6,330 nt of DNA from the NCBI GenBank assembly GCA_009774145.1, contig VSND01000122.1, positions 1 to 6,330 on the forward strand, read 5' to 3'. The notes under the pieces are model-generated. The model searched no databases and had not been told where the DNA came from. It saw only the letters and a list, made by a program, of their open reading frames with translations. The translations under genes were made by a program, and so were the position numbers. Origin of the DNA: Lachnospiraceae bacterium. Its GTDB lineage: Bacteria; Bacillota; Clostridia; Lachnospirales; Lachnospiraceae. Positions 1 through 5,942 of this stretch are shown piece after piece (the stretch's first letter is position 1; every line of letters begins with the position of its first letter).

Positions 1-48
1 GCTTTTCAGAGAGAGATTATTGAACTTTTTGGGCTAAACATCGGCTGA
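1..48 (+). CDS. possible 3' end of a plus-strand gene (partial, unidentified)
   Basis: From the window edge, plus frame 1 is open for 15 codons (AFQREIIELFGLNIG) and ends in TGA at 46-48. The peptide is amphipathic and reads like a real C-terminus, but it is too short to assign to a family. It faces the truncated 3' end of the uvrA-like gene, so the two would converge. Its position exactly where the rest of uvrA should lie makes the end of an inserted mobile element (for example a transposase C-terminus) a reasonable guess. No terminal inverted repeat can be tested because only one end is visible. It could equally be a chance open stretch. Confidence 0.25.
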   Translation, partial: AFQREIIELFGLNIG

Positions 49-72
49 CATATGTATAATTGATACGGGATT

Positions 73-1272
73 TTAGGTTACATCCTTATCATGCTCCACC
101 ACCAGGACCGTATTCCCCTTATCCCGGAGGGCACGCAGCAGCCTGGTCATGCGGTGTACATCCCGTGGGTGCATCCCGGTGCTTGGCTCATCGAAAATAT
201 AGAGCATGCCCGTGAGGGCGCTCCCCATGTAGCGCACCAGCTTCAGGCGCTGTGCCTCCCCGCCGGACAAGGTAGCCGCTTCCCGGTTCAGGGAAGGGGA
301 AGGGTAAGGGAGGCCGATCTCGATCATGCGGGTCAGGGTCATAACCAGGCTCTCCGCCACCGACCTGCCCCTTGGGTCTGTGACTGTCCCCAGAACCCGT
401 TTCAGTTCTGTCAACTCCATCTCACACATCTCACTGATATCATACCCGGCAATCTTACAGGACAGGGCCGCCCCGTTTAGGCGTTTCCCATGGCAGAGGG
501 GACAATCGGATTCCCGGACATATTTTGCCAGCCGGCCTGCAGAAGTTTCCCCAAGTTCGGAGCTGTCCCTTTTTAACAGCAGCCGGCTCATCATGTTGTG
601 GATGCCCTCCACCTGCTTCGACACCCGCTTCCCGCCCGGTTCCTCCGAACCGTACAGCAGAAGGTTCCGTTCCCTTTCGGAATAGTCCTGCCATTTTTTA
701 TCCAGGTCAAACAGGCCGCTGTCTGTATACTGCTTCCAGTACCAGTTCCCCACACGGAACGTGGGCAGCTCCACCATCCCCTCATTCCAGCTTTTATCTT
801 CCTTTATAAGAGGAAGGACGTCCAGCGTCATCACCTTCCCCAATCCGGAACACTCCGGACACATGCCCCCCGGATTGTTGAAGGAAAAGCAGGAGGGTGT
901 TCCCACATGGGGTTCCCCGATCCGGGAGTAGAGCAGCCGCAGGGCGGAATACATGTCGCTGATGGTCCCCACCGTGGAACGGGCGTTGCCCCCAAGGGGG
1001 TTCTGGTCAATGATGACCGAGGGGGAAAGGTTTTCGATTCTTTCCGCCTTTGGTTTCTCATACTTCGGGAGCCTGCCCCGGACATAAGCGCTGTAGGTCT
1101 CGTTCATCTGGCGCTGGCTCTCTGCCGCAATGGTGTCAAACACGACGCTGGATTTCCCGGAGCCGGAGACCCCGGTGAATACAACGAGCTTTTGTTTTGG
1201 TATCTTTAAGGAAATATTTTTCAGATTGTTCTGGCATAAGCCCTGAATAACGATATGATTCTGATCTGGCAT
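73..1272 (-). CDS. uvrA: UvrA-like ABC ATPase, truncated after the first nucleotide-binding domain
   Basis: This encodes 399 residues of a UvrA-family protein, the ATPase that senses DNA damage in nucleotide excision repair; short paralogues are often linked to drug resistance. Visible motifs are Walker A GVSGSGKSS (34-42), zinc-module pairs CPEC (138-141) and CPLC (257-260), ABC signature LSGGEAQR (335-342), Walker B LYIFDEP (357-363) and the switch histidine H394 in VVEHDKD. A full UvrA paralogue continues into a second ABC domain, to roughly 750 residues or more. Here the frame stops right after DKDVT at a TAA, and the following 72 bases do not encode UvrA in any frame. The ATG at 1272 is preferred because AAAGGAG (1279-1285) lies 6 nt upstream. 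A further 36 in-frame codons reach an ATG at 1380, but they are not UvrA-like. It is GC-richer than the operon upstream. One ATP-binding half is probably not functional as UvrA, so this is likely a pseudogene. Confidence 0.9.
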   Translation of the reverse strand: MPDQNHIVIQGLCQNNLKNISLKIPKQKLVVFTGVSGSGKSSVVFDTIAAESQRQMNETYSAYVRGRLPKYEKPKAERIENLSPSVIIDQNPLGGNARSTVGTISDMYSALRLLYSRIGEPHVGTPSCFSFNNPGGMCPECSGLGKVMTLDVLPLIKEDKSWNEGMVELPTFRVGNWYWKQYTDSGLFDLDKKWQDYSERERNLLLYGSEEPGGKRVSKQVEGIHNMMSRLLLKRDSSELGETSAGRLAKYVRESDCPLCHGKRLNGAALSCKIAGYDISEMCEMELTELKRVLGTVTDPRGRSVAESLVMTLTRMIEIGLPYPSPSLNREAATLSGGEAQRLKLVRYMGSALTGMLYIFDEPSTGMHPRDVHRMTRLLRALRDKGNTVLVVEHDKDVT

Positions 1273-1433
1273 GATGTTCTCCTTTCTGGCCTTTGGCCTG
1301 GTCTTAGCAGTATAACAGCATGCCGGAAAATGTACTCGACTTTTTTTGCCCTTTTCAGAACAGACAAACTTCATTCCCACTTCTTTATTTTCGAGTCCTC
1401 CGTCAAATCTTTAACAGCGTATAGTAACAATAA
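1273..1433 (-). other. leader region upstream of the uvrA-like gene
   Basis: This gap between the operon terminator and the uvrA-like start holds a good ribosome binding site (1279-1285), a short GGCC-AAA-GGCC inverted repeat just upstream of it, and a TATACT (-10-like) without a convincing -35 at 16-18 bp. The minus strand stays open in the uvrA frame back to an ATG at 1380, adding 36 lysine- and arginine-rich codons. I see no recognisable promoter or riboswitch. This may be vestigial sequence left at the edge of the cassette. Confidence 0.35.
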
Positions 1434-1459
1434 GAACCTCTGGATTTTTCCAAAGGTTC
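1423..1459 (-). terminator. minus-strand terminator of the rlo operon
   Basis: Arms GAACCTTTGG and CCAGAGGTTC (minus strand, hairpin at 1434-1459) form a 10-bp stem around a 6-nt A-rich loop. The single non-Watson-Crick position is a U-G pair in minus-strand RNA but a C-A clash in plus-strand RNA, so the minus strand is the functional one. A moderately U-rich tail (TTATTGTTACT) follows. It begins about 8 nt after the TAA at 1468 and closes the rloA-rloB-third gene operon. Confidence 0.75.
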
Positions 1460-1467
1460 CTATTGCA

Positions 1468-2091
1468 TTATGATACCAATATTTTTTTGTTAATTGAAAT
1501 CAGCTCGGATAACTCGTCCAATTCAATAAATGTTACTTTCTTTCCAGACAACCTTGCCAAGTGTCTCAAAGTTCCTTTAAATCCTGCATCAATATATTGC
1601 GGAATGACTACGGCTATTATTTGACAACGAGCATCTATCATTCCCTGCTCCACAAACTGACGAATTATCTCCTGCCCTTCTCCTGATGTTGATAATAGTG
1701 GTTTTCTTATTTTTTCATCATCATTAACAGATTTTCTAGGTCGGTTTTCACTATTCTTTTTTATGATACCCTTTAAATCATATGCTTTATTTCCAATTTT
1801 CACTTCCGCAGCAACATCCCCATACTCCATGCCTTTGTGAGGTTGTGGACGATAGCCTGGTAAAATGGTATAAAAAACTTTAGGTAAACATGCCATTCCA
1901 TCATTTTCAGTACATTTTTCAATTTTTGCATATGAACAGGTTCCAGAACCACATTTCTCATTCATATTTACCGCATAAGCTTTCACTCTATGTGTAAGGG
2001 CCACTGAATCATGTTTAAAGCATTCTATTGCTGCAAATGGAATTTCAACTTCTGTTTGCAAATTCTCTGTTCCATTAACAATATATCCCAT
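1468..2091 (-). CDS. candidate PD-(D/E)xK nuclease module, probable 3' part of a gene split by TAG
   Basis: This is a 207-residue ORF if started at the ATG at 2091. I do not recognise a named family. Residues 91-107 fit a nuclease-type beta hairpin: D92 on one strand, a GNK turn, then D105-x-K107 on the next; E96-x-K98 is an alternative ExK. A helix containing Q140 (GEGQEIIRQF) follows. Then come strand IIAVVIP, a helix and strand KKVTFIELDEL (about 158-193), an order typical of Mrr-like PD-(D/E)xK folds. Before this, C47-x4-C52-x7-C60-x7-C68 suggests a metal site. The ATG has no convincing ribosome binding site (only GTAGGCGAT precedes it). The frame is open for 17 coding-like codons further upstream, to the TAG that ends the preceding gene in the same frame. 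I infer it is normally the C-terminal half of that protein. Separate translation cannot be excluded. The nuclease call is fold-level inference. Confidence 0.6.
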   Translation of the reverse strand: MGYIVNGTENLQTEVEIPFAAIECFKHDSVALTHRVKAYAVNMNEKCGSGTCSYAKIEKCTENDGMACLPKVFYTILPGYRPQPHKGMEYGDVAAEVKIGNKAYDLKGIIKKNSENRPRKSVNDDEKIRKPLLSTSGEGQEIIRQFVEQGMIDARCQIIAVVIPQYIDAGFKGTLRHLARLSGKKVTFIELDELSELISINKKILVS

Positions 2092-2142
2092 ATCGCCTAC
2101 AATGCAGATATTATATTCTAAAGAATAGTCTTTAAATATTTT

Positions 2143-2145
2143 CTA
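2143..2145 (-). other. in-frame amber codon splitting the third operon gene
   Basis: The TAG here is followed immediately, in the same frame, by 17 sense codons (KIFKDYSLEYNICIVGD) and then by the 207-codon ORF from 2091. No other stop intervenes from 3435 to 1470 and no frame change is needed, so restoring this one codon gives about 655 codons. A CAG to TAG change (Gln to stop) would be enough. Alternatives are a natural readthrough site, two genuine genes in one frame, or a base-call error. Confidence 0.7.
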
Positions 2146-3435
2146 AATATTTTTATTGATCATACTTACCAATATAGATCTTGGAACATACCAATTTACA
2201 ATCTCACAAGTATCATGACCATCCGCACATTTAATTTTTAAGGATGCCCCACACTCACATTCTTTTATTATCCCCCTTCCCATCTTCAACTCTGTTCCAC
2301 ATTCAGTGCAATATGGAGTCTCATAAGAATCACAAGTTTTGCAATATATTCTCGGAAACTTGATAAACCATTTACTATTATCCAATACCGATAATTTATC
2401 TACCGGAATCTGGAACTCATACTCGTCTCTATCAAGAGAAGCTATAATTTGTGTCAAATACCAATTCAGTTGCGTAATTTCAATTCCGCTTGCCCCTGTC
2501 CATTTTATTTCCTGTCCTACTTCTTTAAAAATTTCTTCAGCTGGCTTCCCTTTTAATTTTTCAATTTCCTCCAAAATAATTTTAATCGAATTTTCAGACC
2601 ACTCAAACAGAACAGAAGCTGGCAAATGTTTATAAATTCCAATACTGCCGTTTCTAACATTATATTTAATCGTAGCATCAATATTCTCGGTAATTGCCGA
2701 GATAAAACTCCCAGATGTATCAATTCTCTCAGAACGAATTCTGCTAATCTCTTCTTCTTGATCAGGCGTAATTCCCCCAGCTCTTGACACAATTGTTTTC
2801 TCTCCACCTTTTCCCTGCAACACAATTCTGCTTATGGCCTTAGAATTTGTGCATTTGTCAATTGCTGATTTTGGGGGCTTTATTTGTGTTACCGGGTTTT
2901 TAAATAAATCAGCAATGTATTTTGTCATAAAAGCCGTCATTTTCTCATGTTTACTAATGCAGGCAAGATATGTTGATGCCTTTCCAATCCATAAGCATCC
3001 TCTATGTTGTTCCCATACACTGGCATTTTGCCCATCCTCATTAACATAAGTATATTCTTTGCTATAAACATATAAAACTTCTGTACGGTCCTCATATTCT
3101 TTTACAGATAAAATTTTTAATTTTCTATATCCAGAAACAGAAAGATATTCCTCCTCCACATTTTCCAGGGAATTAACAATACCATAATCTGAATCTTTCA
3201 ACGATGATTGAAATGTCCATAACGTAAACGTTACTCGGTCACCATAAATATAATCATTTACATATTGCTCTATTTCCTCATCCGAAAGGATCCCATAAGA
3301 TAATATCTTATCTATTATTGTATTCTTTTCCTTTCCGTTAACTTCTTTTTCTTCTATTCCCTTTTTTACTGCAATATCATGTAAGGCATACCAGGGCAAA
3401 GTTTGTAGTTTTTTGTTTTTTACTGATGTATCCAA
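2143..3435 (-). CDS. third rlo-operon gene: Rho_N/SAP-like N-terminus and zinc-binding C-terminus (430 aa to an amber stop)
   Basis: I do not recognise this as a named family. Counting from the TTG start, residues about 9-43 (LQTLPWYALHDIAVKKGI then NGKEKNTIIDKIL) match the helix-extended-loop-helix pattern of Rho_N/SAP nucleic-acid-binding domains. The middle is mixed alpha/beta without clear motifs. The end is cysteine-rich: C365-x2-C368-x7-C376-x2-C379 is a zinc ribbon, followed by C393, C395, C403, H407 and C410, a probable second metal site. TTG at 3435 is chosen because AGGGG (3444-3448) lies 8 nt upstream, just after the rloB stop, and the next ATG is far inside. An ATG at 3573 in the same frame would overlap rloB by 125 nt and is unlikely. 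The ORF ends at TAG 2143-2145 in frame with the downstream nuclease-like ORF, so it is probably the N-terminal two-thirds of one protein. Context suggests the DNA-recognition and effector component of an RloAB defence system. Confidence 0.75.
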   Translation of the reverse strand: MDTSVKNKKLQTLPWYALHDIAVKKGIEEKEVNGKEKNTIIDKILSYGILSDEEIEQYVNDYIYGDRVTFTLWTFQSSLKDSDYGIVNSLENVEEEYLSVSGYRKLKILSVKEYEDRTEVLYVYSKEYTYVNEDGQNASVWEQHRGCLWIGKASTYLACISKHEKMTAFMTKYIADLFKNPVTQIKPPKSAIDKCTNSKAISRIVLQGKGGEKTIVSRAGGITPDQEEEISRIRSERIDTSGSFISAITENIDATIKYNVRNGSIGIYKHLPASVLFEWSENSIKIILEEIEKLKGKPAEEIFKEVGQEIKWTGASGIEITQLNWYLTQIIASLDRDEYEFQIPVDKLSVLDNSKWFIKFPRIYCKTCDSYETPYCTECGTELKMGRGIIKECECGASLKIKCADGHDTCEIVNWYVPRSILVSMINKNI

Positions 3436-3443
3436 ATACTCTT

Positions 3444-3448
3444 CCCCT
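3444..3448 (-). promoter_or_regulatory. ribosome binding site fixing a TTG start
   Basis: AGGGG on the minus strand directly follows the rloB stop codon and lies 8 nt before TTG 3435-3433. No ATG or GTG is available nearby in this frame, so this site decides the start of the third operon gene and implies translational coupling to rloB. Confidence 0.65.
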
Positions 3449-4159
3449 TTAATTGCAAGCTTCCTTAAATCTCTGTGCAACATGCTCCGGCAAATACTTA
3501 ACCAGTTCTTCCACCAACTCATACACCTTCGTTCCCGGCGCAATTTCTGCTGGTGTCTTACTTTTACCATCATTTATGATACGTCTGGCATATCGAATTG
3601 CCAGCTTTGGATTCCCTTTTTCCGTCAAAATATCAAAAATATCTTTCATATTTTTCTGATATTTTCCAATCCCCAATTCCCTGAATTTATCATTCAGGAA
3701 TGCTATGTATTCCCTCCTATGATTATTCGCTGTATAATATGCAAAATGCAAAAGAAACCAGAACTCAATACATTCATTACTCCATGCTGTATGATATTGA
3801 AGTTGAGAATTTTCTTTATTTAAGGTCTCTGCCCGATTGACAACACCATTAAAATCATCTGCCGGAAAGCTGTCTTTATCGTAAACGCACCAAATCTGGC
3901 CCTTTTGGATTTTGTTCTTCTTTACATATCTTTCCGCCATTCCGATTACTCGCATCGTTTCTGCCTGACAGGGTTCTATTTCAATTAGAACCATATCCTT
4001 ATAAATCGGATTATCTTCAATCAGCTTTTTGAATCCCACAAAATACAGAGGTTCTGTCTGCTGCCCCTCGCAGAAGATATAATATCTGTACTGCTTCATT
4101 TCCAGGTACTCCTGACGGCGCTTCTTTTTCCACTTCTCCATTCCGGCTTTTTTAGGCAT
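3449..4159 (-). CDS. rloB: RloB-family Toprim-like protein
   Basis: This 236-residue protein matches the RloB family in length and motifs. RloB proteins are Toprim-like and usually partner an RloA ATPase; rlo genes were first named as ORFs linked to hsdR. The N-terminus is strongly basic (KKRR, residues 11-15). Then come strand YYIFCEG with the catalytic-type glutamate E31 (CEGQQTEPLYF, 30-40), strand IWCVYDKDSF with the Toprim DxD pair D94/D96, and SNECIEFWFLLHF (127-139), the conserved N-E-x-FE-W motif of these nucleases. PGTKVYELVEEL (208-219) is a further RloB-like C-terminal segment. All metal-binding acidic positions appear intact. The ATG at 4159 overlaps the rloA stop by 8 nt, and GGGGGAAGG lies just upstream inside rloA, indicating translational coupling. 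By analogy with OLD/Gabija and PARIS AriB, it is probably the nuclease or toxic effector held by the ATPase; that role is inferred. Confidence 0.88.
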   Translation of the reverse strand: MPKKAGMEKWKKKRRQEYLEMKQYRYYIFCEGQQTEPLYFVGFKKLIEDNPIYKDMVLIEIEPCQAETMRVIGMAERYVKKNKIQKGQIWCVYDKDSFPADDFNGVVNRAETLNKENSQLQYHTAWSNECIEFWFLLHFAYYTANNHRREYIAFLNDKFRELGIGKYQKNMKDIFDILTEKGNPKLAIRYARRIINDGKSKTPAEIAPGTKVYELVEELVKYLPEHVAQRFKEACN

Positions 4160-5378
4160 TGACCTTCCCCCAATCTATAATTCTTTTGAGATACGGATCA
4201 GCACCATATTTTCCTTCCAGATATTGCTTATCGAATTTGGCATCCTTACGAACAGATTCGCCTTTTTCGTTCTTAAATTCCACCAATGAATACAATTTAG
4301 AGTTTTGAGCATTCCCTTTTGCCACGAACCAGATTTCATCCCTTCGAAACACTTCATTGTTCATTGTAGACAGATCATGGGATGTGAAGATTAATTGTGC
4401 TTTCTTTTTATTAATACTCATATCATTAAACATCATAATAATATGGCGCAGCAAAACAGGATGTATCTTTGCATCCAGTTCATCAATAACCAAAACGGTT
4501 CCTGTAAGTAAACATCCGGCAATAAATGGCATTAAACTAAATAATTTCCTTGTCCCGCTGGATTCTTCCAGTAAGTTCAACTCCGTCTCATAGCCATCCA
4601 CCAAATGCTTTGTATACACATCGATTCTGTCATTTTCATCCTCAACTACACGAAAATCCACGATATCCAGATCCATTTCCTTTATCATGTCAAGCATAAG
4701 TTGCTTCACATCCTCTGAATTTGATACTGCCATACGAAGTTCTTCAATCGGATTACCATAGTTTAAAAAATCAATTCCGTATTCAAACCAATCCAGAACA
4801 TCTTTTACTACCTCATTTTTTTTATAAGTGATCCCAAGATAAGACAGCAACGGTAATGTCGCGGACAAGTCCTCACTGGCTTTCAGTTTGGAAAATACAC
4901 CTTTTAAAGAAATTTCTTCCGTATCCCGTTCGAAAAGCGCTGAACGTCGTCCCGTGTCCAATTTTACACGGTCCAAACTTTCATAATTTACAACATCCTT
5001 CATGATATGGAGTTTATACCGATACTCCGCAATTTCTGTACGAAAAAAAATTTCAAACTCTATTGGCTGGCTTTTCGTTTCTTTTGAGAATGCAAAAGGT
5101 TCGATGAGCAGCCTTTTCTGAAGTAATATACGTTCCTCCTTATCACCAGTTGCATATAATGGACGAAGTACTTTTGAAGCCAACGTATGCATTGCCTCCA
5201 ATACGTTTGACTTTCCACCTCCATTTGGCCCATATATTGCAGAAATCGGCAAAAACAATTCTCCATCTTTATCACGAATTATATTATTTTCATGTTCAGA
5301 AATAGCAGCTGCCTGCATATCAAAGGTCATTTCATCCCGAATGCTTTTATAATTTTTCACTGTAAATTGGCACAGCAT
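4152..5378 (-). CDS. rloA: RloA-type AAA/ABC-class ATPase
   Basis: This 408-residue SMC/OLD-like ATPase belongs to the AAA_15/AAA_21 group that pairs with Toprim or RloB partners in defence loci. It opens with the typical FTVKNYKSIRDEMTF (5-19). Walker A GPNGGGKS is at 50-57, signature ESSGT at 272-276, Walker B TVLVIDE at 294-300 (E300 catalytic), D-loop LDAKIHP at 301-307 and the switch histidine H334 in FTSHD. Every ATPase motif is intact, so it should be active. The ATG at 5378 (MLCQF) is chosen over the ATG at 5426 because GGAGGG (5387-5392) sits 8 nt upstream, the protein then starts just before the conserved first strand, and the mapped -10 overlaps the 5426 ATG region. It is first in a three-gene operon and overlaps rloB by 8 nt. 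The likely role, by analogy with PARIS AriA and OLD-type proteins, is to form an ATP-dependent scaffold that senses an invader and controls RloB. Confidence 0.9.
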   Translation of the reverse strand: MLCQFTVKNYKSIRDEMTFDMQAAAISEHENNIIRDKDGELFLPISAIYGPNGGGKSNVLEAMHTLASKVLRPLYATGDKEERILLQKRLLIEPFAFSKETKSQPIEFEIFFRTEIAEYRYKLHIMKDVVNYESLDRVKLDTGRRSALFERDTEEISLKGVFSKLKASEDLSATLPLLSYLGITYKKNEVVKDVLDWFEYGIDFLNYGNPIEELRMAVSNSEDVKQLMLDMIKEMDLDIVDFRVVEDENDRIDVYTKHLVDGYETELNLLEESSGTRKLFSLMPFIAGCLLTGTVLVIDELDAKIHPVLLRHIIMMFNDMSINKKKAQLIFTSHDLSTMNNEVFRRDEIWFVAKGNAQNSKLYSLVEFKNEKGESVRKDAKFDKQYLEGKYGADPYLKRIIDWGKVNA

Positions 5379-5415
5379 CTCTTTTTCCCTCCAGTTTATG
5401 TGTCTTTCAATATCT

Positions 5416-5443
5416 ATTATACTCATTTTTAAAATTTTGTAAA
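5416..5443 (-). promoter_or_regulatory. sigma-70 (SigA)-type promoter of the rlo operon
   Basis: On the minus strand TTTACA (5438-5443) and TATAAT (5416-5421) are separated by 16 bp of very AT-rich sequence. The expected start near 5409 gives a leader of about 30 nt before the rloA ATG at 5378, containing the GGAGGG site at 5387-5392. The -10 is perfect and the -35 has one mismatch to TTGACA. Confidence 0.7.
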
Positions 5444-5474
5444 CAATATATGAGATATTTTCTCATATTTATTG
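5444..5474. promoter_or_regulatory. operator-like dyad next to the rlo promoter
   Basis: ATATGAGA (5448-5455) and TCTCATAT (5461-5468) are perfect 8-bp inverted arms separated by 5 bp. CAATA and TATTG extend the symmetry outward with a one-base offset. The dyad ends within a base of the -35 element (5443), centred about 50 bp upstream of the expected transcript start. It is too AT-rich for a good terminator, so a binding site for a dimeric regulator is the better reading. No regulator gene lies within the window. Confidence 0.45.
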
Positions 5475-5486
5475 TTGAAATTATTC

Positions 5487-5528
5487 ACCAAAACAGGACA
5501 TCCAACATATATCCTATGTCGAATGTCC
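5487..5528 (-). terminator. minus-strand terminator after the Ig-like domain gene
   Basis: Arms GGACATTCGACATA and TATGTTGGATGTCC (minus strand, 5515-5528 and 5496-5509) form a 14-bp stem with a 5-nt loop. Both departures from perfect symmetry are G-U pairs in minus-strand RNA but C-A mismatches in plus-strand RNA, which fixes the orientation. TGTTTTGG follows as a short U-rich tail. It lies 61 nt past the TAA at 5589 and separates the upstream gene from the rlo promoter. Confidence 0.7.
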
Positions 5529-5569
5529 CTCATTTAAGGACTTTCCATTTTCTGTTACATCCCTTCTCC

Positions 5570-5588
5570 ATGCTGTTTTTAACAGCAT
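5570..5588. repeat. short perfect inverted repeat at the end of the Ig-like domain gene
   Basis: ATGCTGTT and AACAGCAT flank a 3-nt loop and abut the TAA stop at 5589-5591. On the minus strand no U-rich tail follows, so it is not a convincing intrinsic terminator by itself. It may stabilise the mRNA 3' end or act together with the stronger hairpin at 5496-5528. Confidence 0.4.
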
Positions 5589-5942
5589 TTACTCCCCCTC
5601 TATTCCCGCCATCCTCCCATGCCCCACCAGAAACTCGGCGCCCAGTGTTTCCACCACAAGCCTGTATATCCCTGGCTCCAGCGTGCCATAAATATCCAGA
5701 TTATATGTCTCGCTGGCACTCTCCCCGTCCGGAAGGATATGGGCAATATCCTGGAAGCCAACATTATCCGCCCTGACAGGCATTGTGTACCACTGGCCGT
5801 CTATCTGCTTCTGGAGGGAAAAGTATTCCCCGTAAGTGAACTCTTCTCCGCTGTTATTGGCAATCAATACTGTAATCTCGCTTGTCCCAATGTCCTCGAT
5901 GGCCATGGACACCCCCCTCTGTGTCCTCTGCGGGCAGCTCAT
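5589..5942 (-). CDS. 3' part of a frameshifted gene: bacterial Ig-like domain
   Basis: This frame encodes the end of the upstream gene. From SMAIEDIGTSEITVLIANNS onward it reads as one beta-sandwich domain of the bacterial Ig-like type (Big_14-like as I remember it). Its pattern is a strand pair, then EFTYGEYFSLQKQIDGQWY, then NVGFQDIAHILPDGESA, then LEPGIYRLVVE. This domain commonly ends secreted or membrane-anchored clostridial proteins, including M56/BlaR1-like ones, and would face outside the cell. The apparent start at 5942 (MSCPQRTQ) is an artefact: those 10 or so codons are the out-of-frame copy of sequence already coding in the other frame, and there is no ribosome binding site. The true reading enters here from the frame that covers 5854-6330, at the G6 run (5912-5917). 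The family call is from memory of the motif pattern. Confidence 0.65.
   Translation of the reverse strand: MSCPQRTQRGVSMAIEDIGTSEITVLIANNSGEEFTYGEYFSLQKQIDGQWYTMPVRADNVGFQDIAHILPDGESASETYNLDIYGTLEPGIYRLVVETLGAEFLVGHGRMAGIEGE

Noticed and set aside
54..59. TATAAT on the plus strand as a promoter
   Set aside because: No -35-like element lies 16-18 bp upstream and no plus-strand gene follows.
70..80. Junction sequence beginning GTAACC read as an IS66-type terminal repeat
   Set aside because: Only the first four bases fit, the other end is not visible, and the short plus-strand peptide does not resemble an IS66 transposase C-terminus.
598..1209. A 203-codon plus-strand ORF opposite uvrA
   Set aside because: It is antisense to clear UvrA motifs, rich in Pro/His/Arg as expected for a shadow of GC-rich coding sequence, and has no recognisable domain.
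2143..2145. TAG as a pyrrolysine codon
   Set aside because: Nothing in the window suggests pyrrolysine machinery and the surrounding protein is not a methylamine methyltransferase; a nonsense change is far simpler.
3436..3573. ATG at 3573 as the start of the third operon gene
   Set aside because: It would overlap conserved RloB coding by 125 nt, its extra residues are Arg/Trp/Cys-rich shadow sequence, and a good ribosome binding site supports TTG 3435 instead.
5379..5426. ATG at 5426 as the rloA start
   Set aside because: It lies upstream of or at the predicted transcript start, and GGAGGG at 5387-5392 points to the ATG at 5378.
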